From Bacteroidota bacterium (GTDB lineage: Bacteria > Bacteroidota > Bacteroidia > Cytophagales > Cyclobacteriaceae), in the NCBI GenBank assembly GCA_016178785.1, contig JACOSO010000026.1, positions 81,648-145,647 of the forward strand: DNA of 64,000 bases. Direction: 5' to 3'. The stretch's first letter is position 1. Every line of letters begins with the position of its first letter. A program made the translations under genes and the position numbers. Of the stretch, positions 7,537 through 16,880 are shown one piece after another. The notes below the pieces were generated by a model. It had not been told where the DNA came from, ran no database searches, and saw nothing but the letters and a program-made list of their open reading frames with translations.

Positions 7537-8682
7537 TTATGCCTTGGAAAGGGCCTGTTCGAGGTCTGCAAGCAGGTCTTCGGCATCTTCCACGCCCACG
7601 CTAAGGCGGATCAATGAATCGGTTAAGCCATTTTTCATTCTTTCATCTCTAGGGATACTAGCATGCGTCATCGAAGCGGGGTGATTAATTAAAGACTCCA
7701 CCCCACCCAATGATTCTGCCAGTGAAAACAGCTCAACGCTTTCCATCAATTTTGTTGCGGCTTCAACGCTGTCGCTCTTTAATGTAAAAGAAAGCATGCC
7801 TCCAAAATCGCGCATTTGTTTTTTGGCGATGGCATGATTTGCATGGTCTGTAAATCCCGGCCAATATACTTTCCCTACTTTCGGATGGTTCTTTAAATAT
7901 TCAGCTATCTTTTTTCCGTTTTGACAATGACGTTCCATGCGCAAGTGCAATGTTTTGATTCCACGCAAAACCAAAAACGAATCCTGAGGGCCGGGTACCG
8001 CGCCACACGAGTTGGCAATAAACGCAAGGTCTTGATAAAGCTTGTCATCATTAACCACAAGGGCTCCCATGATCACATCGCTGTGGCCTCCCAAATATTT
8101 TGTAACCGAATGCATCACAATGTCTGCACCAAGGGCAAGCGGGTTTTGCAAGTAAGGAGAGGCAAATGTGTTGTCAACCGCTACGAGGCAATTATTCTTC
8201 TTCGCAATTTTTACGCAAGCTTCTATATCGATGATGCGCATCAAGGGGTTGGATGGAGTCTCCAGCCAAAACATTTTTGTTTTAGAGTTTACGTACGTCT
8301 CTGCATTTTTCGCATCGGTGAGGTCAATAAAATGAAATTTGATTCCAAAGCGTTCATACACCTTCGTAAACATGCGGTAAGAACCACCATACAAATCATT
8401 GCTCGTGATCACTTCATCTCCGGGGCTCAGTAATTTGATGACCGCATCGGTGGCGCCCATGCCTGATGAAAAGCACAAACCAAATTTTCCGTTTTCCAGC
8501 GCAGCGATGCTTTTCTGTAAAGAATTGCGTGTGGGATTCGCCCCGCGTGCATAAGCATAGCCCTTGTGTTTTGCTGGGGACTCCTGCACATAAGTAGAAG
8601 TCTGAAAAATCGGTGTCATTATCGCTCCAGTCGAAGGATCGGGCTCGACACCTGCATGTATGGCTTTCGTTCCGAATTGCAT
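7537..8682 (-). CDS. Cystathionine gamma-synthase/lyase family PLP enzyme
   Basis: A 381-residue trans-sulfuration enzyme (Cys/Met metabolism PLP family, usual length about 380-400). Visible landmarks are the N-terminal THAG-like FGTKAIHAG, YARGANPTRNSL, the PLP-stacking SSGMGA region, D170 in VAVDNTFASP and the PLP lysine K195 in MHSVTKYLGGHSD. The C-terminal domain ends with SLGGVESLINHPASMTHA and IRLSVGVED, typical of the family. It acts in methionine/cysteine interconversion through cystathionine. Whether it works mainly as synthase (MetB-like) or lyase cannot be settled from sequence. It stands alone on the minus strand and is divergent from the histidine kinase at 8746. Confidence 0.93.
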   Translation of the reverse strand: MQFGTKAIHAGVEPDPSTGAIMTPIFQTSTYVQESPAKHKGYAYARGANPTRNSLQKSIAALENGKFGLCFSSGMGATDAVIKLLSPGDEVITSNDLYGGSYRMFTKVYERFGIKFHFIDLTDAKNAETYVNSKTKMFWLETPSNPLMRIIDIEACVKIAKKNNCLVAVDNTFASPYLQNPLALGADIVMHSVTKYLGGHSDVIMGALVVNDDKLYQDLAFIANSCGAVPGPQDSFLVLRGIKTLHLRMERHCQNGKKIAEYLKNHPKVGKVYWPGFTDHANHAIAKKQMRDFGGMLSFTLKSDSVEAATKLMESVELFSLAESLGGVESLINHPASMTHASIPRDERMKNGLTDSLIRLSVGVEDAEDLLADLEQALSKA

Positions 8683-8745
8683 ATCTATATGTATTGGATT
8701 TTTATTACTTTGTCGCGTCTATCTTAATCTATAATCCCCGCAAAC

Positions 8746-10110
8746 TTGCAATTTTTTTCGCGATATTCTTTCATCTGGAAGTTCCCTAAAGAACAAGAAC
8801 TTGCGTACAGCCGATTTGTGCAACCCGCCAATCTACTCTCCCTTCGATTGGTCACTTTCATCACTTTATTCGGCATGACCACTTTTCTGATCATTGATTA
8901 TTTCCGCGATGTCGATTTCAGTATTGTGCTCGTTTCCAGGATCTGCGTGCTCTCAATCGCCTCCGGACTTATGGCATTCACTTTCAAAAAGCCGTTGAGC
9001 CCAAACTTCATTCCGTGGGGTATAGTGATTATCGGGTTTATCAACTTTAGCGCTGCTTTGGTCACAGCTACTTACGCTCGAATGCCAGGCTTCTATCTAA
9101 CGAATCTCCTTTTTTTAATTTGGGTGTTGGTAGTTGCCGCTAGTGGACTCAACTTGCGCCACGGATTGTTGCTTAACATTATTCTTTTGTTGGTTTTTCT
9201 CGGATACTCTCAGCTCGTCAACAGGCAGCCCTTTTACTTTAGCCAATATCCGCATCTTTTTGTGTCCTTTATTTATTTCACCCTCGTAAGCATAGTATTG
9301 GAATATCGCAGGCGAAAAAGCTTTTTGCAATTCAGCGAACTTACCGAGCAGAAACGATTGGTCGAAGATCTCAACCAGCAAAAAAATAAAATCATCTCCA
9401 TTCTTTCACATGATGTTGCATCACCGCTCAATACACTCTCGGGATTGCTGCATTTACAGGCGAAAGGCCAGATTTCAGAAAATGAGTTTCGTCCTTTCCT
9501 GACTCAGATCGGAGATCAGCTTCACAATGTTACCGGTTTGTTGCATGGATTGGTACGCTGGTCGCGCTCACAGATGGAAGGATTTGTGTCTCAGCAAAAA
9601 CCGGTAGACTTTGTAAAACACCTCGATGAATTAGTGAAGCTATTTCAGCCGTCAGCTTCAGAAAAAAACATTTCCATTAAACTCAAGGCAGAACCAAATT
9701 TGGTCATTTATGCTGATGAAGAAATGATTCGAATTGCCGTTCGAAGTCTGATTTCTAATGCGATTAAATTTGCCACGCCTAAAAGCGAAATTTCGATTCA
9801 AAGTTTCTTGAATGAAGAAACCATCATACTCAGAATCAGCAACAAAGGAACTCCGATTCCTGAAATCCATCGAGAGAAGTTATTCACTTATAAAATGCCC
9901 TCAACGGAAGGAACTAAAGGAGAAAGAGGAACGGGATTGGGCCTAGCCATGGCTGCTTTTTTTGTACGCTTCAATGGCGGGGAAATTTTTCTCGAACCTT
10001 CTGGAAATAGCCATCTGACTGAATTTAGAATTGAACTCCCCACTTCAGAGGAGCAGTCGCTTGATAGATCGATGAAATATCGCCAGGCATTTGGCGTCTC
10101 GAAATCTTGA
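8746..10110 (+). CDS. Membrane sensor histidine kinase
   Basis: A 454-residue protein starting with TTG, because the in-frame TAA at 8725 leaves little room upstream and no ATG precedes the first membrane segment. About six hydrophobic helices lie between residues 35 and 185. A short coiled linker and a HisKA domain follow (phospho-acceptor H222 in SILSHDVASPLNT), then a HATPase_c domain (about 320-440) with N box LISNAIKFA and G box GTGLGLAMAAFF. The membrane part shows no named sensor domain. No response regulator is adjacent, so this is an orphan kinase. It is divergent from the PLP enzyme, with 63 bases between the starts. Confidence 0.9.
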   Translation: MQFFSRYSFIWKFPKEQELAYSRFVQPANLLSLRLVTFITLFGMTTFLIIDYFRDVDFSIVLVSRICVLSIASGLMAFTFKKPLSPNFIPWGIVIIGFINFSAALVTATYARMPGFYLTNLLFLIWVLVVAASGLNLRHGLLLNIILLLVFLGYSQLVNRQPFYFSQYPHLFVSFIYFTLVSIVLEYRRRKSFLQFSELTEQKRLVEDLNQQKNKIISILSHDVASPLNTLSGLLHLQAKGQISENEFRPFLTQIGDQLHNVTGLLHGLVRWSRSQMEGFVSQQKPVDFVKHLDELVKLFQPSASEKNISIKLKAEPNLVIYADEEMIRIAVRSLISNAIKFATPKSEISIQSFLNEETIILRISNKGTPIPEIHREKLFTYKMPSTEGTKGERGTGLGLAMAAFFVRFNGGEIFLEPSGNSHLTEFRIELPTSEEQSLDRSMKYRQAFGVSKS

Positions 10111-10246
10111 CCAGGATTATGCAATTTGGAAGCTTGGGTTGACTCAAAATCCTTAAGTACCCCGATCTTAATTACTGATTAGTCACTAATCTCGAACCAA
10201 GAGATAGACTTTGTTTTATGATTACTTGTATATGAGAAAAGTCGGT

Positions 10247-11542
10247 CTAAATCGGTCTCGTAATATCAAATTTCTCTAAGTAGTCAGCTACTCTTCGCAC
10301 AAAACTTCCACCCAACGCGCCATCCACTACACGGTGATCGTATGAATGCGACAAAAACATTTTGTGACGAACTGCGATGGCATCACCATAAGGGGTTTCA
10401 ATCACGGCAGGTTTTTTCTGCACAGCACCTAATGCCATGATCGCCACTTGCGGTTGCATAATAATGGGCGTACCCATAACATTTCCGAAAGATCCAACAT
10501 TAGATACCGAGAAGGTTCCTCCTGCCAATTCATCGGGCTTGAGTTTATTTTCACGGGCGCGCTTCGCTAAATCATTTACCACTTTAGCAAGACCCGTGAT
10601 ATTGTATTGATCTGCATTACGAATGACTGGCACAATCAGATTGCCGGTTGGTAACGCCACAGCCATGCCGATATTAATATCTCTTTTCTTGATGATCCTG
10701 TCACCATCCACCTGCACGTTAATCATTGGGTAATCCTTGATCGCCTGAACAACAGCCTCTATAAATATAGGCGTGAACGTGAGTGCATCGCCTTCGCGCT
10801 TTTGAAATTCGTTCTTCATTTTATTGCGCCAGAAAACGATATTGGTCACATCGGCTTCAACAAAGGAAGTAACGTGCGGAGAGATTCGCTTGCTGTCGAC
10901 CATGCGCTCCGCAATCATCTTGCGCATGCGGTCCATCTGAATGATTTCGTCTCCGGCATTAATGGAAGCCGGCACCAGCGGTGCAGAGGATACCTGGCGC
11001 GATGTAACTACCGACTGACCCAGTTTTCTATTTTGAACATAACCCAAAATATCTTTTTTGGTTACGCGGCCCTCGGAACCAGAACCAGAAATGGTTTCCA
11101 ATTCGGCAACTGCGATCCCCTCTTCTTTCGCAATATTCTTCACCAACGGAGAATAGAATCGTGATGATGATTTGTAATCTGCTGCATGCGGATGACCATT
11201 GGTGGGGGTCATAACAACGGGAGCAGCTTTGGTTTCAATTGCTGGTGCAGCTTTGGTAATCACCGGTTCAGGTGTTGGCTCTTGTCCTTTTCCCTGAGTC
11301 GCCTCGGTTGTGATGATGGCGATGGGCTTCCCCACTTTTACCACTTCTCCTTCTTTGGCAAGAATTTCTTTAAGCACACCCGCATAACTCGATGGTACTT
11401 CGGTATCCACTTTGTCGGTGGCCACTTCCAGCACAGATTCATCCTGCTCGATTTTATCGCCCGGCTTTTTGAGCCACTTTAAAATGGTGGCTTCCATTAT
11501 GCTTTCGCCCATCTTGGGCATGATCAATTCTGCTTGTGCCAT
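10247..11542 (-). CDS. 2-oxoacid dehydrogenase E2 (dihydrolipoyl acyltransferase)
   Basis: A 431-residue E2 subunit with the full domain order. The lipoyl domain (about 2-77) carries lipoate on K44 in ATDKVDTEVPS. A Pro/Ala-rich linker follows, then a peripheral-subunit-binding domain (about 130-170, SPLVKNIAKEEGI...GRVTKKDIL) and the catalytic acyltransferase domain (about 200-431) with H403 in SHSYDHRVVDG. It transfers the acyl group to CoA in a pyruvate or branched-chain 2-oxoacid dehydrogenase complex. The DKVDTEV lipoyl motif is common in Bacteroidota branched-chain type E2, but substrate is not certain. E1 and E3 genes are not nearby. Confidence 0.92.
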   Translation of the reverse strand: MAQAELIMPKMGESIMEATILKWLKKPGDKIEQDESVLEVATDKVDTEVPSSYAGVLKEILAKEGEVVKVGKPIAIITTEATQGKGQEPTPEPVITKAAPAIETKAAPVVMTPTNGHPHAADYKSSSRFYSPLVKNIAKEEGIAVAELETISGSGSEGRVTKKDILGYVQNRKLGQSVVTSRQVSSAPLVPASINAGDEIIQMDRMRKMIAERMVDSKRISPHVTSFVEADVTNIVFWRNKMKNEFQKREGDALTFTPIFIEAVVQAIKDYPMINVQVDGDRIIKKRDINIGMAVALPTGNLIVPVIRNADQYNITGLAKVVNDLAKRARENKLKPDELAGGTFSVSNVGSFGNVMGTPIIMQPQVAIMALGAVQKKPAVIETPYGDAIAVRHKMFLSHSYDHRVVDGALGGSFVRRVADYLEKFDITRPI

Positions 11543-11564
11543 CGAAAAGAGATTTTAAGGACAG

Positions 11565-11572
11565 CAAAGTTA
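11565..11572 (-). promoter_or_regulatory. Promoter -7 element TAACTTTG for the E2 gene
   Basis: On the minus strand TAACTTTG lies 22 bases before the E2 start codon and matches the Bacteroidota TAnnTTTG element. No convincing TTG was found at the usual distance upstream. Confidence 0.4.
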
Positions 11573-11676
11573 CTATTTTTCGAGAGTCGTGCTAACGATT
11601 GAAATGCCTCGAAATATGATTTTGGAGAATGAGTAAAACACTACAAAATATTTCGCCTGGGCGATTTAAAACAAAC

Positions 11677-12924
11677 CTACTTCGGCAAGCTCAACCTGAT
11701 CAAATTCAAAAGAGCGATTGACGCAGCTTTTATATTTAACATCCGATCAGTGGAGAGCTGTAGTTTTTTGGTTACGGTATGATGCTTGTCAGAGTAAGCA
11801 ATCCAAACCATGCCCACAGGTTTTTCGGGGGTTGCTCCACCGGGTCCTGCAATGCCACTGGTCGCCACGCCAATGTCGGTATTGAATTTGGCGCGAACGA
11901 TGTTGGCCATCTCGATAATCGTTGGTTCGCTCACTGCCCCATATTGCTCGAGCACTTCAGGTTTTACACCGAGTTGTCTCATTTTGATTTGATAATCATA
12001 AGGGATCATACTGCCCAGAAAATAATTGGAACTTCCCGGCACACTTGTAATGAGATGAGAAACATAACCCCCTGTACAACTCTCTGCGATCGATAGCGAA
12101 AGCTTCAATTCCCGAAGCATTCTTCCAACGGCTTCTTGAATTGATTCATCGCTATAACTATAAACATACTCACTGATCAATGGAGAAAGTTTTTCAGTGA
12201 GGCTTTCGATTTCCTTCTTCAAAACATTCTCCTCTTTTCCCATTCCCGTAAGTCTTAGTTTTACTTCGCCAATACCTGGCAGGTAAGCCAGTTTGATGTG
12301 CGAAGGCAAGGCTTTTTCCCAAGCTGAAATTTTATCAGCAATGATCGATTCACCTATTCCTATCGTTCGAATGATCTTGTGGACGATCACAGGCGGCTTG
12401 AATTTCTCCTTTAATCGCGGAACGACTTGTTCGGCCATCATTCTTTTCATTTCGTGAGGTACTCCCGGCATTGACATGAAGATTTTGCCGTTTCGTTCGA
12501 ACCACATGCCTGGAGCTGTCCCGATCACATTGGTTATTTTCGTGCAACAAACCGGCAGCATTGCCTGTTGTTTGTTGGTCTCAGTAAGTTCGCGTCCACG
12601 GCTTTTAAAAAATGTGGAGAGTTCTTCCAAAGCTTCTGCATGAAGCTTCATTTCGCAGTTGAAATATTTTGCTAGCAAGGGTTTGGTGAGATCATCGCTG
12701 GTTGGCCCAAGACCACCCGTAATTAAAATAATGTCAGCTCTTTTTTCTGCTTCCGCGAATGCGGTAAGAATTTCTTCTTCAACATCACCTACAGAAGTCT
12801 TGCGAATGACTTTGATTCCAACCTTGTCCAGCTCCACACTCATCCATTGCGAATTCGTGTCAACAATTTGCCCGTAAAGAATTTCATCACCGATCGTGAG
12901 CAGTTCTGCTAAAATGAGTTTCAT
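11677..12924 (-). CDS. cinA: CinA-family protein / nicotinamide-nucleotide amidohydrolase
   Basis: A 415-residue protein read from the ATG at 12924; an in-frame TTG lies immediately before it. The N-terminal half is a MoCF-biosynthesis-like (MoaB/MogA-type) domain with AELLTIGDEILYGQIVDTNS and ITGGLGPTSDD. The C-terminal ~160 residues are the CinA amidohydrolase domain (SIAESCTGGYVSHLITSVPGSS, ATSGIAGPGG, KPVGMVWIA). The family deamidates nicotinamide mononucleotide in NAD recycling and in some species also removes pyrophosphate from ADP-ribose. The length matches full-length CinA. It lies upstream of the E2 gene on the same strand but 134 bases away, with a separate promoter for E2. Confidence 0.93.
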   Translation of the reverse strand: MKLILAELLTIGDEILYGQIVDTNSQWMSVELDKVGIKVIRKTSVGDVEEEILTAFAEAEKRADIILITGGLGPTSDDLTKPLLAKYFNCEMKLHAEALEELSTFFKSRGRELTETNKQQAMLPVCCTKITNVIGTAPGMWFERNGKIFMSMPGVPHEMKRMMAEQVVPRLKEKFKPPVIVHKIIRTIGIGESIIADKISAWEKALPSHIKLAYLPGIGEVKLRLTGMGKEENVLKKEIESLTEKLSPLISEYVYSYSDESIQEAVGRMLRELKLSLSIAESCTGGYVSHLITSVPGSSNYFLGSMIPYDYQIKMRQLGVKPEVLEQYGAVSEPTIIEMANIVRAKFNTDIGVATSGIAGPGGATPEKPVGMVWIAYSDKHHTVTKKLQLSTDRMLNIKAASIALLNLIRLSLPK

Positions 12925-13067
12925 CAATTAATATTTTTTGATTTAAGGTAGTGGAGCCTAACTTATTTTTCATGCTATTAGCCGCAAAATTTCGACTACC
13001 TATAAGGTTAGAAATGGAAGGTCCTGACAATACCGGGGCGAAGATAGAAATCAGATTCTAATATCAA

Positions 13068-14264
13068 CTAATTAAAAGAGCCCTGTAGTGTAGTTGACGA
13101 GATTTTAAATAAGCATATTCGTGGGAAGCGGCCTGCAACATAGGTAGTACCGCATATGGCCAGACCTCCATCTGCCGTTGATGTCATCGAAGCAATCTCA
13201 AAGGGATTTGAAAACCCAAGGTACTTACTACCTGAAAATTTGAAGGAGGTCTTGTCGTAAGCATAGAGCGCAATTTGCTTTGATTTGGTAGTACTGCCGT
13301 AAAGTATATAATTTTTTGTACCGAGGGTCATCAGCACAATTTTTACTTTCGCGTTGGTTACAAGTTCAGGGAAAGAATTTCCAGGCAAGTCCGTTGCTGA
13401 ACTCACATTGCTACCATTGATCGTGGCTGAAGGAAGCAAGTAATTATCGCCAAAGTTGAATGTGGCTACTGAATACGTTCCTCTATCGAGTGGAAGGATA
13501 GCACTCATCCCTCCATTGTTTTGCTGACCTTGCACCACTCCCAATGGGTTGCCCGCTGCTAAATCCGTGAAGACTAAAGAAAACGTGTAGTTATAAAACC
13601 CGTTAAAAAAATATTGCCCGTCCGGATTTTTGCCAACTTGAAATGGAAACTGCCTGCCCGAGCGCACAAAATGGGCAATGATAGGTGCTTCTACATCGCT
13701 GCCGGCACCAATGGTATACCCCCTAGATTGAATAATATTTCCGTCAGGGCTGAGTTTGGACACAACGCTCAATTTATTTGTGTTGTCATAACTCAGTAAA
13801 AGAAAATTATTTCCCTCTTGCGAAGCAGCAGCCGGATACGAGGCTCCTATATCAATTTGGTTGGTAATAGCACCCATAGCATCCAACTCAATCATTTGGG
13901 TTTGCAAACCCACGGCTGTCATGCAGAAGAAATAGTACTTTCCGTTCGCCACTAAAATATTTCCTACCGGGTCAACCAGGTTTTCATCCACTTCCTGGGC
14001 AGAAACAAAATTTCCAAAGGGATCGGCTTTCATAATGTAGGTGCCGCTGAAGCTTGAACTCGTCAGGCTGCGGCCACCTAAAATCAAATATCCTCCATCA
14101 GGGGTTTGTACCATGTCAACCGGATAGTAGGAGGCATTGAATTGATTGTTGTCAAATATCCTGGTGAAATTCGATTTGTCGGCAGCTGGATCTGAATCGT
14201 TGGCGCAACGAGTAAATGCAAAAGCAGCAACAATAAATAAAATATGATTCAGGCTTAATTGCAT
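13068..14264 (-). CDS. Lipoprotein with beta-propeller-like repeats
   Basis: A 398-residue protein. The signal sequence has a lipobox-like AFTRC, so Cys20 is probably lipidated. The mature part contains scattered 'TPDGGYLILGG', 'SPDGNIIQSRG' and 'TADGGLAICG' units, typical of secreted beta-propeller-like proteins of Bacteroidota. No catalytic motif is seen. It is the last gene of a four-gene minus-strand operon, and its ATG follows the barrel gene's stop by two bases. Its place with DUF1800 and DUF1501 proteins suggests a cell-surface assembly; its function is unknown. Confidence 0.8.
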   Translation of the reverse strand: MQLSLNHILFIVAAFAFTRCANDSDPAADKSNFTRIFDNNQFNASYYPVDMVQTPDGGYLILGGRSLTSSSFSGTYIMKADPFGNFVSAQEVDENLVDPVGNILVANGKYYFFCMTAVGLQTQMIELDAMGAITNQIDIGASYPAAASQEGNNFLLLSYDNTNKLSVVSKLSPDGNIIQSRGYTIGAGSDVEAPIIAHFVRSGRQFPFQVGKNPDGQYFFNGFYNYTFSLVFTDLAAGNPLGVVQGQQNNGGMSAILPLDRGTYSVATFNFGDNYLLPSATINGSNVSSATDLPGNSFPELVTNAKVKIVLMTLGTKNYILYGSTTKSKQIALYAYDKTSFKFSGSKYLGFSNPFEIASMTSTADGGLAICGTTYVAGRFPRICLFKISSTTLQGSFN

Positions 14265-14266
14265 GA

Positions 14267-15142
14267 TTATTTTTGATCTAACGATTTGAAACTGCTGCTT
14301 AGGAAACGCATCGGAAACAACACCCCGGCCGAGATCACTATGTTATTCAATTTGATATCATCTTGTGCATCGCCAATGCCGGCTAAGCGATCGTTGCTGA
14401 AACGATTTTTCACATTCGTGATGTTGGCCATACCGTGCATATACGTTACATCAAGCGTCAATTTCACATTGCCCATTTGATAACTGCCGCCAATGCCGCC
14501 CGTCAGTCCCCAGTAATTGGTAAAAAGATCTTTTGTTCCTACAATCAAGGGCTGGCTGCTCAGGGTATTCGTTCCGCCCGAAGCAAGATCAACTCCGGAA
14601 ATGGTTACGGTCTTCAATGCGTTCGTCAAAAAAGAATAATAAATACCTCCATGAACATAGCCTCTCAGACGGTTACCCACCAAATCGTATTTTGCAATCA
14701 ACGGTAAATTGACAAAGTCAAGTCCCTGACTTTGAGAATATTTTTGCGTGAGCGACTGCGATGGAGCCTGAGTGTTGACCCATACCACCTGGTTAGAGTA
14801 CGTGATAACACTATGGTTAAACGTGGGCTGCGTGCTGATGGATAAATTTCTAAATTGAAAAGTAATCTCTACAGTAGCCTGGCTGCCCAAGTCGTGGAAG
14901 CTACTGTACGTTTTATTTAGATCGGAAGCAGGGTAATTGGTGGCACTCAGTACAGAATACCGTTTGATTGGATCAGCCTGTGAGAGATTGGTACCTCCCT
15001 TGAACCCAAGCCAAAATTGCTTTTCCAAAAAAGTATTTTTTGGTTTTTGACCTCCGTTAAGCTTGAGCGTTTTTCTTTTCCCCTGACTAAAGGCACTCGA
15101 GGCAGTAGCAGCAATTAACAGGATCAATAAAAATTTTTTCAT
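14267..15142 (-). CDS. Outer-membrane beta-barrel protein (PorT-like)
   Basis: A 291-residue protein with a signal peptide (LLILLIAATASSAFSQG). Its strands resemble the Bacteroidota 'outer membrane beta-barrel' families: FWLGFKGGTNLSQ at the start of the mature part, then VEITFQFRNLSISTQPTFN, LPLIAKYDLVGNRLRGYVHGGIYYSF, WGLTGGIGGSYQMGNVKLTLDVTYMHG and a C-terminal VISAGVLFPM. It probably sits in the outer membrane. It lies 18 bases downstream of the DUF1501 gene and 2 bases upstream of the lipoprotein, clearly in one operon. Confidence 0.82.
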   Translation of the reverse strand: MKKFLLILLIAATASSAFSQGKRKTLKLNGGQKPKNTFLEKQFWLGFKGGTNLSQADPIKRYSVLSATNYPASDLNKTYSSFHDLGSQATVEITFQFRNLSISTQPTFNHSVITYSNQVVWVNTQAPSQSLTQKYSQSQGLDFVNLPLIAKYDLVGNRLRGYVHGGIYYSFLTNALKTVTISGVDLASGGTNTLSSQPLIVGTKDLFTNYWGLTGGIGGSYQMGNVKLTLDVTYMHGMANITNVKNRFSNDRLAGIGDAQDDIKLNNIVISAGVLFPMRFLSSSFKSLDQK

Positions 15143-15160
15143 AGCGAAAAGAGCAATGGA

Positions 15161-16879
15161 CTATCGAACGATCACCAGTTTTTTACTTTCTTTCACGAAA
15201 CCGGTTTTTAATTGGTAAAAATAAAGTCCTGCAGATAACTCCGTCACACTCGCTTGCACTTCATGTTTCCCGGCTTCCCGTTGTTCATTCAGCACATTGC
15301 TCACCACATTCCCTTTGGCATCCAGCAAATCAAGTTGCACCTGGCTGGTGTTGTTCGTCAGGAAACTGAAATTGACCAAGTCTTTGGCAGGATTGGGATA
15401 ACATTCCAACTGCCCAAAACGCGCATTGATAAAACTTTCATTCACACCTGTGATCACTTGCTGGGCCAATGGTAAATAATCATAATTGCCCGAGCCTTCT
15501 TCCTTGGGTCCGTTGAGAAAATTTTTGAAGAAGATATCATTGTTAATGGTGCTTTCACTTACCAGCATCCAGTCTTTTAAAATATTGGCATAAATCTGCC
15601 GGTAGTCATACTGAATCTCCACATTGTCCTGAGTGAGGTCGGGCACTTTGCCCACCATGCCTGGCTGCACTCCAAGCCCAAAAATATAAACTGATCCACC
15701 GGTACCATGATCGGTGCCGTAACTTCCGTTGGAATGGATGCGTCTCCCAAATTCTGATGTGGTCACAGTCAGCACGCGATCTTCTAATCCGCGTGCGCGT
15801 AAGTCGGCTTGAAATGCCTGCATGCCTGCAGAGATATGGTACATCAGTGCCGCATGCACACCCATGGTAGTGTCATAGTTTTCAACCTGCGATGCGTGCG
15901 TATCAAAGCCACCGATCTTTACCAGAAAAACTTTTGTCTTAACCCCTTGACCTGCCCCGCCACCATCCAGCAACCTTGCAATCAATTGCAGCTGTGACGT
16001 GAGTCCATTCTGCAAACTTCCGGCAGGAGCATTAAATGGATATTTTTCCGGATAGGTGACGGTGGATGGAGATGATTTTTTATAAACATCGTACAGACGC
16101 TGAGCATAATCTTTGGATTTGCCTTCAAGGCCGAGTATCCAGTTTAATTCTTTTCCATAGGGTGAATTCATCAAAGCTGTTGGAGGATAGCCACGTGGAT
16201 CAATACCCTGATCTTGAAACCCTTCCAACCCATTTACCAGCGCAGCAAATCCCTCAGGGTCGCTGATGGAAAGTGAAACAGGAATATTGTTGGATTGGTG
16301 AAAAATGAGCGTAACCTCGCTGCCCATTTCAATGGCCAACGGATCAAGCATGTCTGCGTTGGGAAAATCATCAGGATACAATTTGGGTGCAAACTCTTGC
16401 TCCAGGTACCTGCCTACCCAGCCGGAAGAAAAATAATCGTTGAAACTACCGCCCATGAAATTAATATCACGCCCACGGAAGTGCGAACCATTATTATTTT
16501 TGTATGACACGCCTTGTACAATCGCCACCCGACCACGATCATAAAGATCTTTCGCGCCAATCATATCGGGGTGCAGACCTACCTGGGCATCGGATGCCAA
16601 TGTGCTATCAAGCATAATCATTTTTCGCAAACTGTTTTTTGCCGGAATAGCAATGTTTGCCCTGCGACTATAATATAAGTCGTAATCCTTTACAGGAATC
16701 AGGGTATTCAAGCCATCATTGCCGCCCAGCATTTGCAAGATGATCAGCACGCGATCGTTTGTGCTTTGGCTAGCCATCCGAGTAAGTGCATTGTCGGCCA
16801 TGAGTTTCATTGGCACCCCACCTAGCGTGAATGGAATTGCGGCCAGCGACATCTTTTTTACAAAGTCTCTTCTTCTCAT
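15161..16879 (-). CDS. DUF1501 protein with T9SS C-terminal sorting domain
   Basis: A 572-residue protein. The N-terminus MRRRDFVKKMSLAAIPFTLGG is a twin-arginine-like signal. Residues about 40-450 are the DUF1501 (sulfatase-fold) domain, with LQMLGGNDGLNTLIP, GSHFRGRDINFMGG, VKIGGFDTHASQ and TTSEFGRRIHSNGSYGTDHG. The last ~80 residues (ECYPNPAKDLVNF ... GLYFYQLKTGFVKESKKLVIVR) are a type IX secretion sorting tail, so the protein is predicted to cross the outer membrane and be anchored or released. It follows the DUF1800 gene by one base. DUF1501/DUF1800 pairs are widespread, but their biochemical role is not established. The combination of a Tat-like signal with a T9SS tail is notable. Confidence 0.88.
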   Translation of the reverse strand: MRRRDFVKKMSLAAIPFTLGGVPMKLMADNALTRMASQSTNDRVLIILQMLGGNDGLNTLIPVKDYDLYYSRRANIAIPAKNSLRKMIMLDSTLASDAQVGLHPDMIGAKDLYDRGRVAIVQGVSYKNNNGSHFRGRDINFMGGSFNDYFSSGWVGRYLEQEFAPKLYPDDFPNADMLDPLAIEMGSEVTLIFHQSNNIPVSLSISDPEGFAALVNGLEGFQDQGIDPRGYPPTALMNSPYGKELNWILGLEGKSKDYAQRLYDVYKKSSPSTVTYPEKYPFNAPAGSLQNGLTSQLQLIARLLDGGGAGQGVKTKVFLVKIGGFDTHASQVENYDTTMGVHAALMYHISAGMQAFQADLRARGLEDRVLTVTTSEFGRRIHSNGSYGTDHGTGGSVYIFGLGVQPGMVGKVPDLTQDNVEIQYDYRQIYANILKDWMLVSESTINNDIFFKNFLNGPKEEGSGNYDYLPLAQQVITGVNESFINARFGQLECYPNPAKDLVNFSFLTNNTSQVQLDLLDAKGNVVSNVLNEQREAGKHEVQASVTELSAGLYFYQLKTGFVKESKKLVIVR

Positions 16880-16880
16880 T

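Noticed and set aside
7398..7604. 68-codon plus-strand frame containing 'PACRQAG'
   Set aside because: It is the translation of the tRNA remnant and the 20-bp palindrome and runs into the antisense of the PLP enzyme gene.
7921..8433. 170-codon plus-strand frame
   Set aside because: Entirely antisense to the well-supported trans-sulfuration enzyme gene; no family features.
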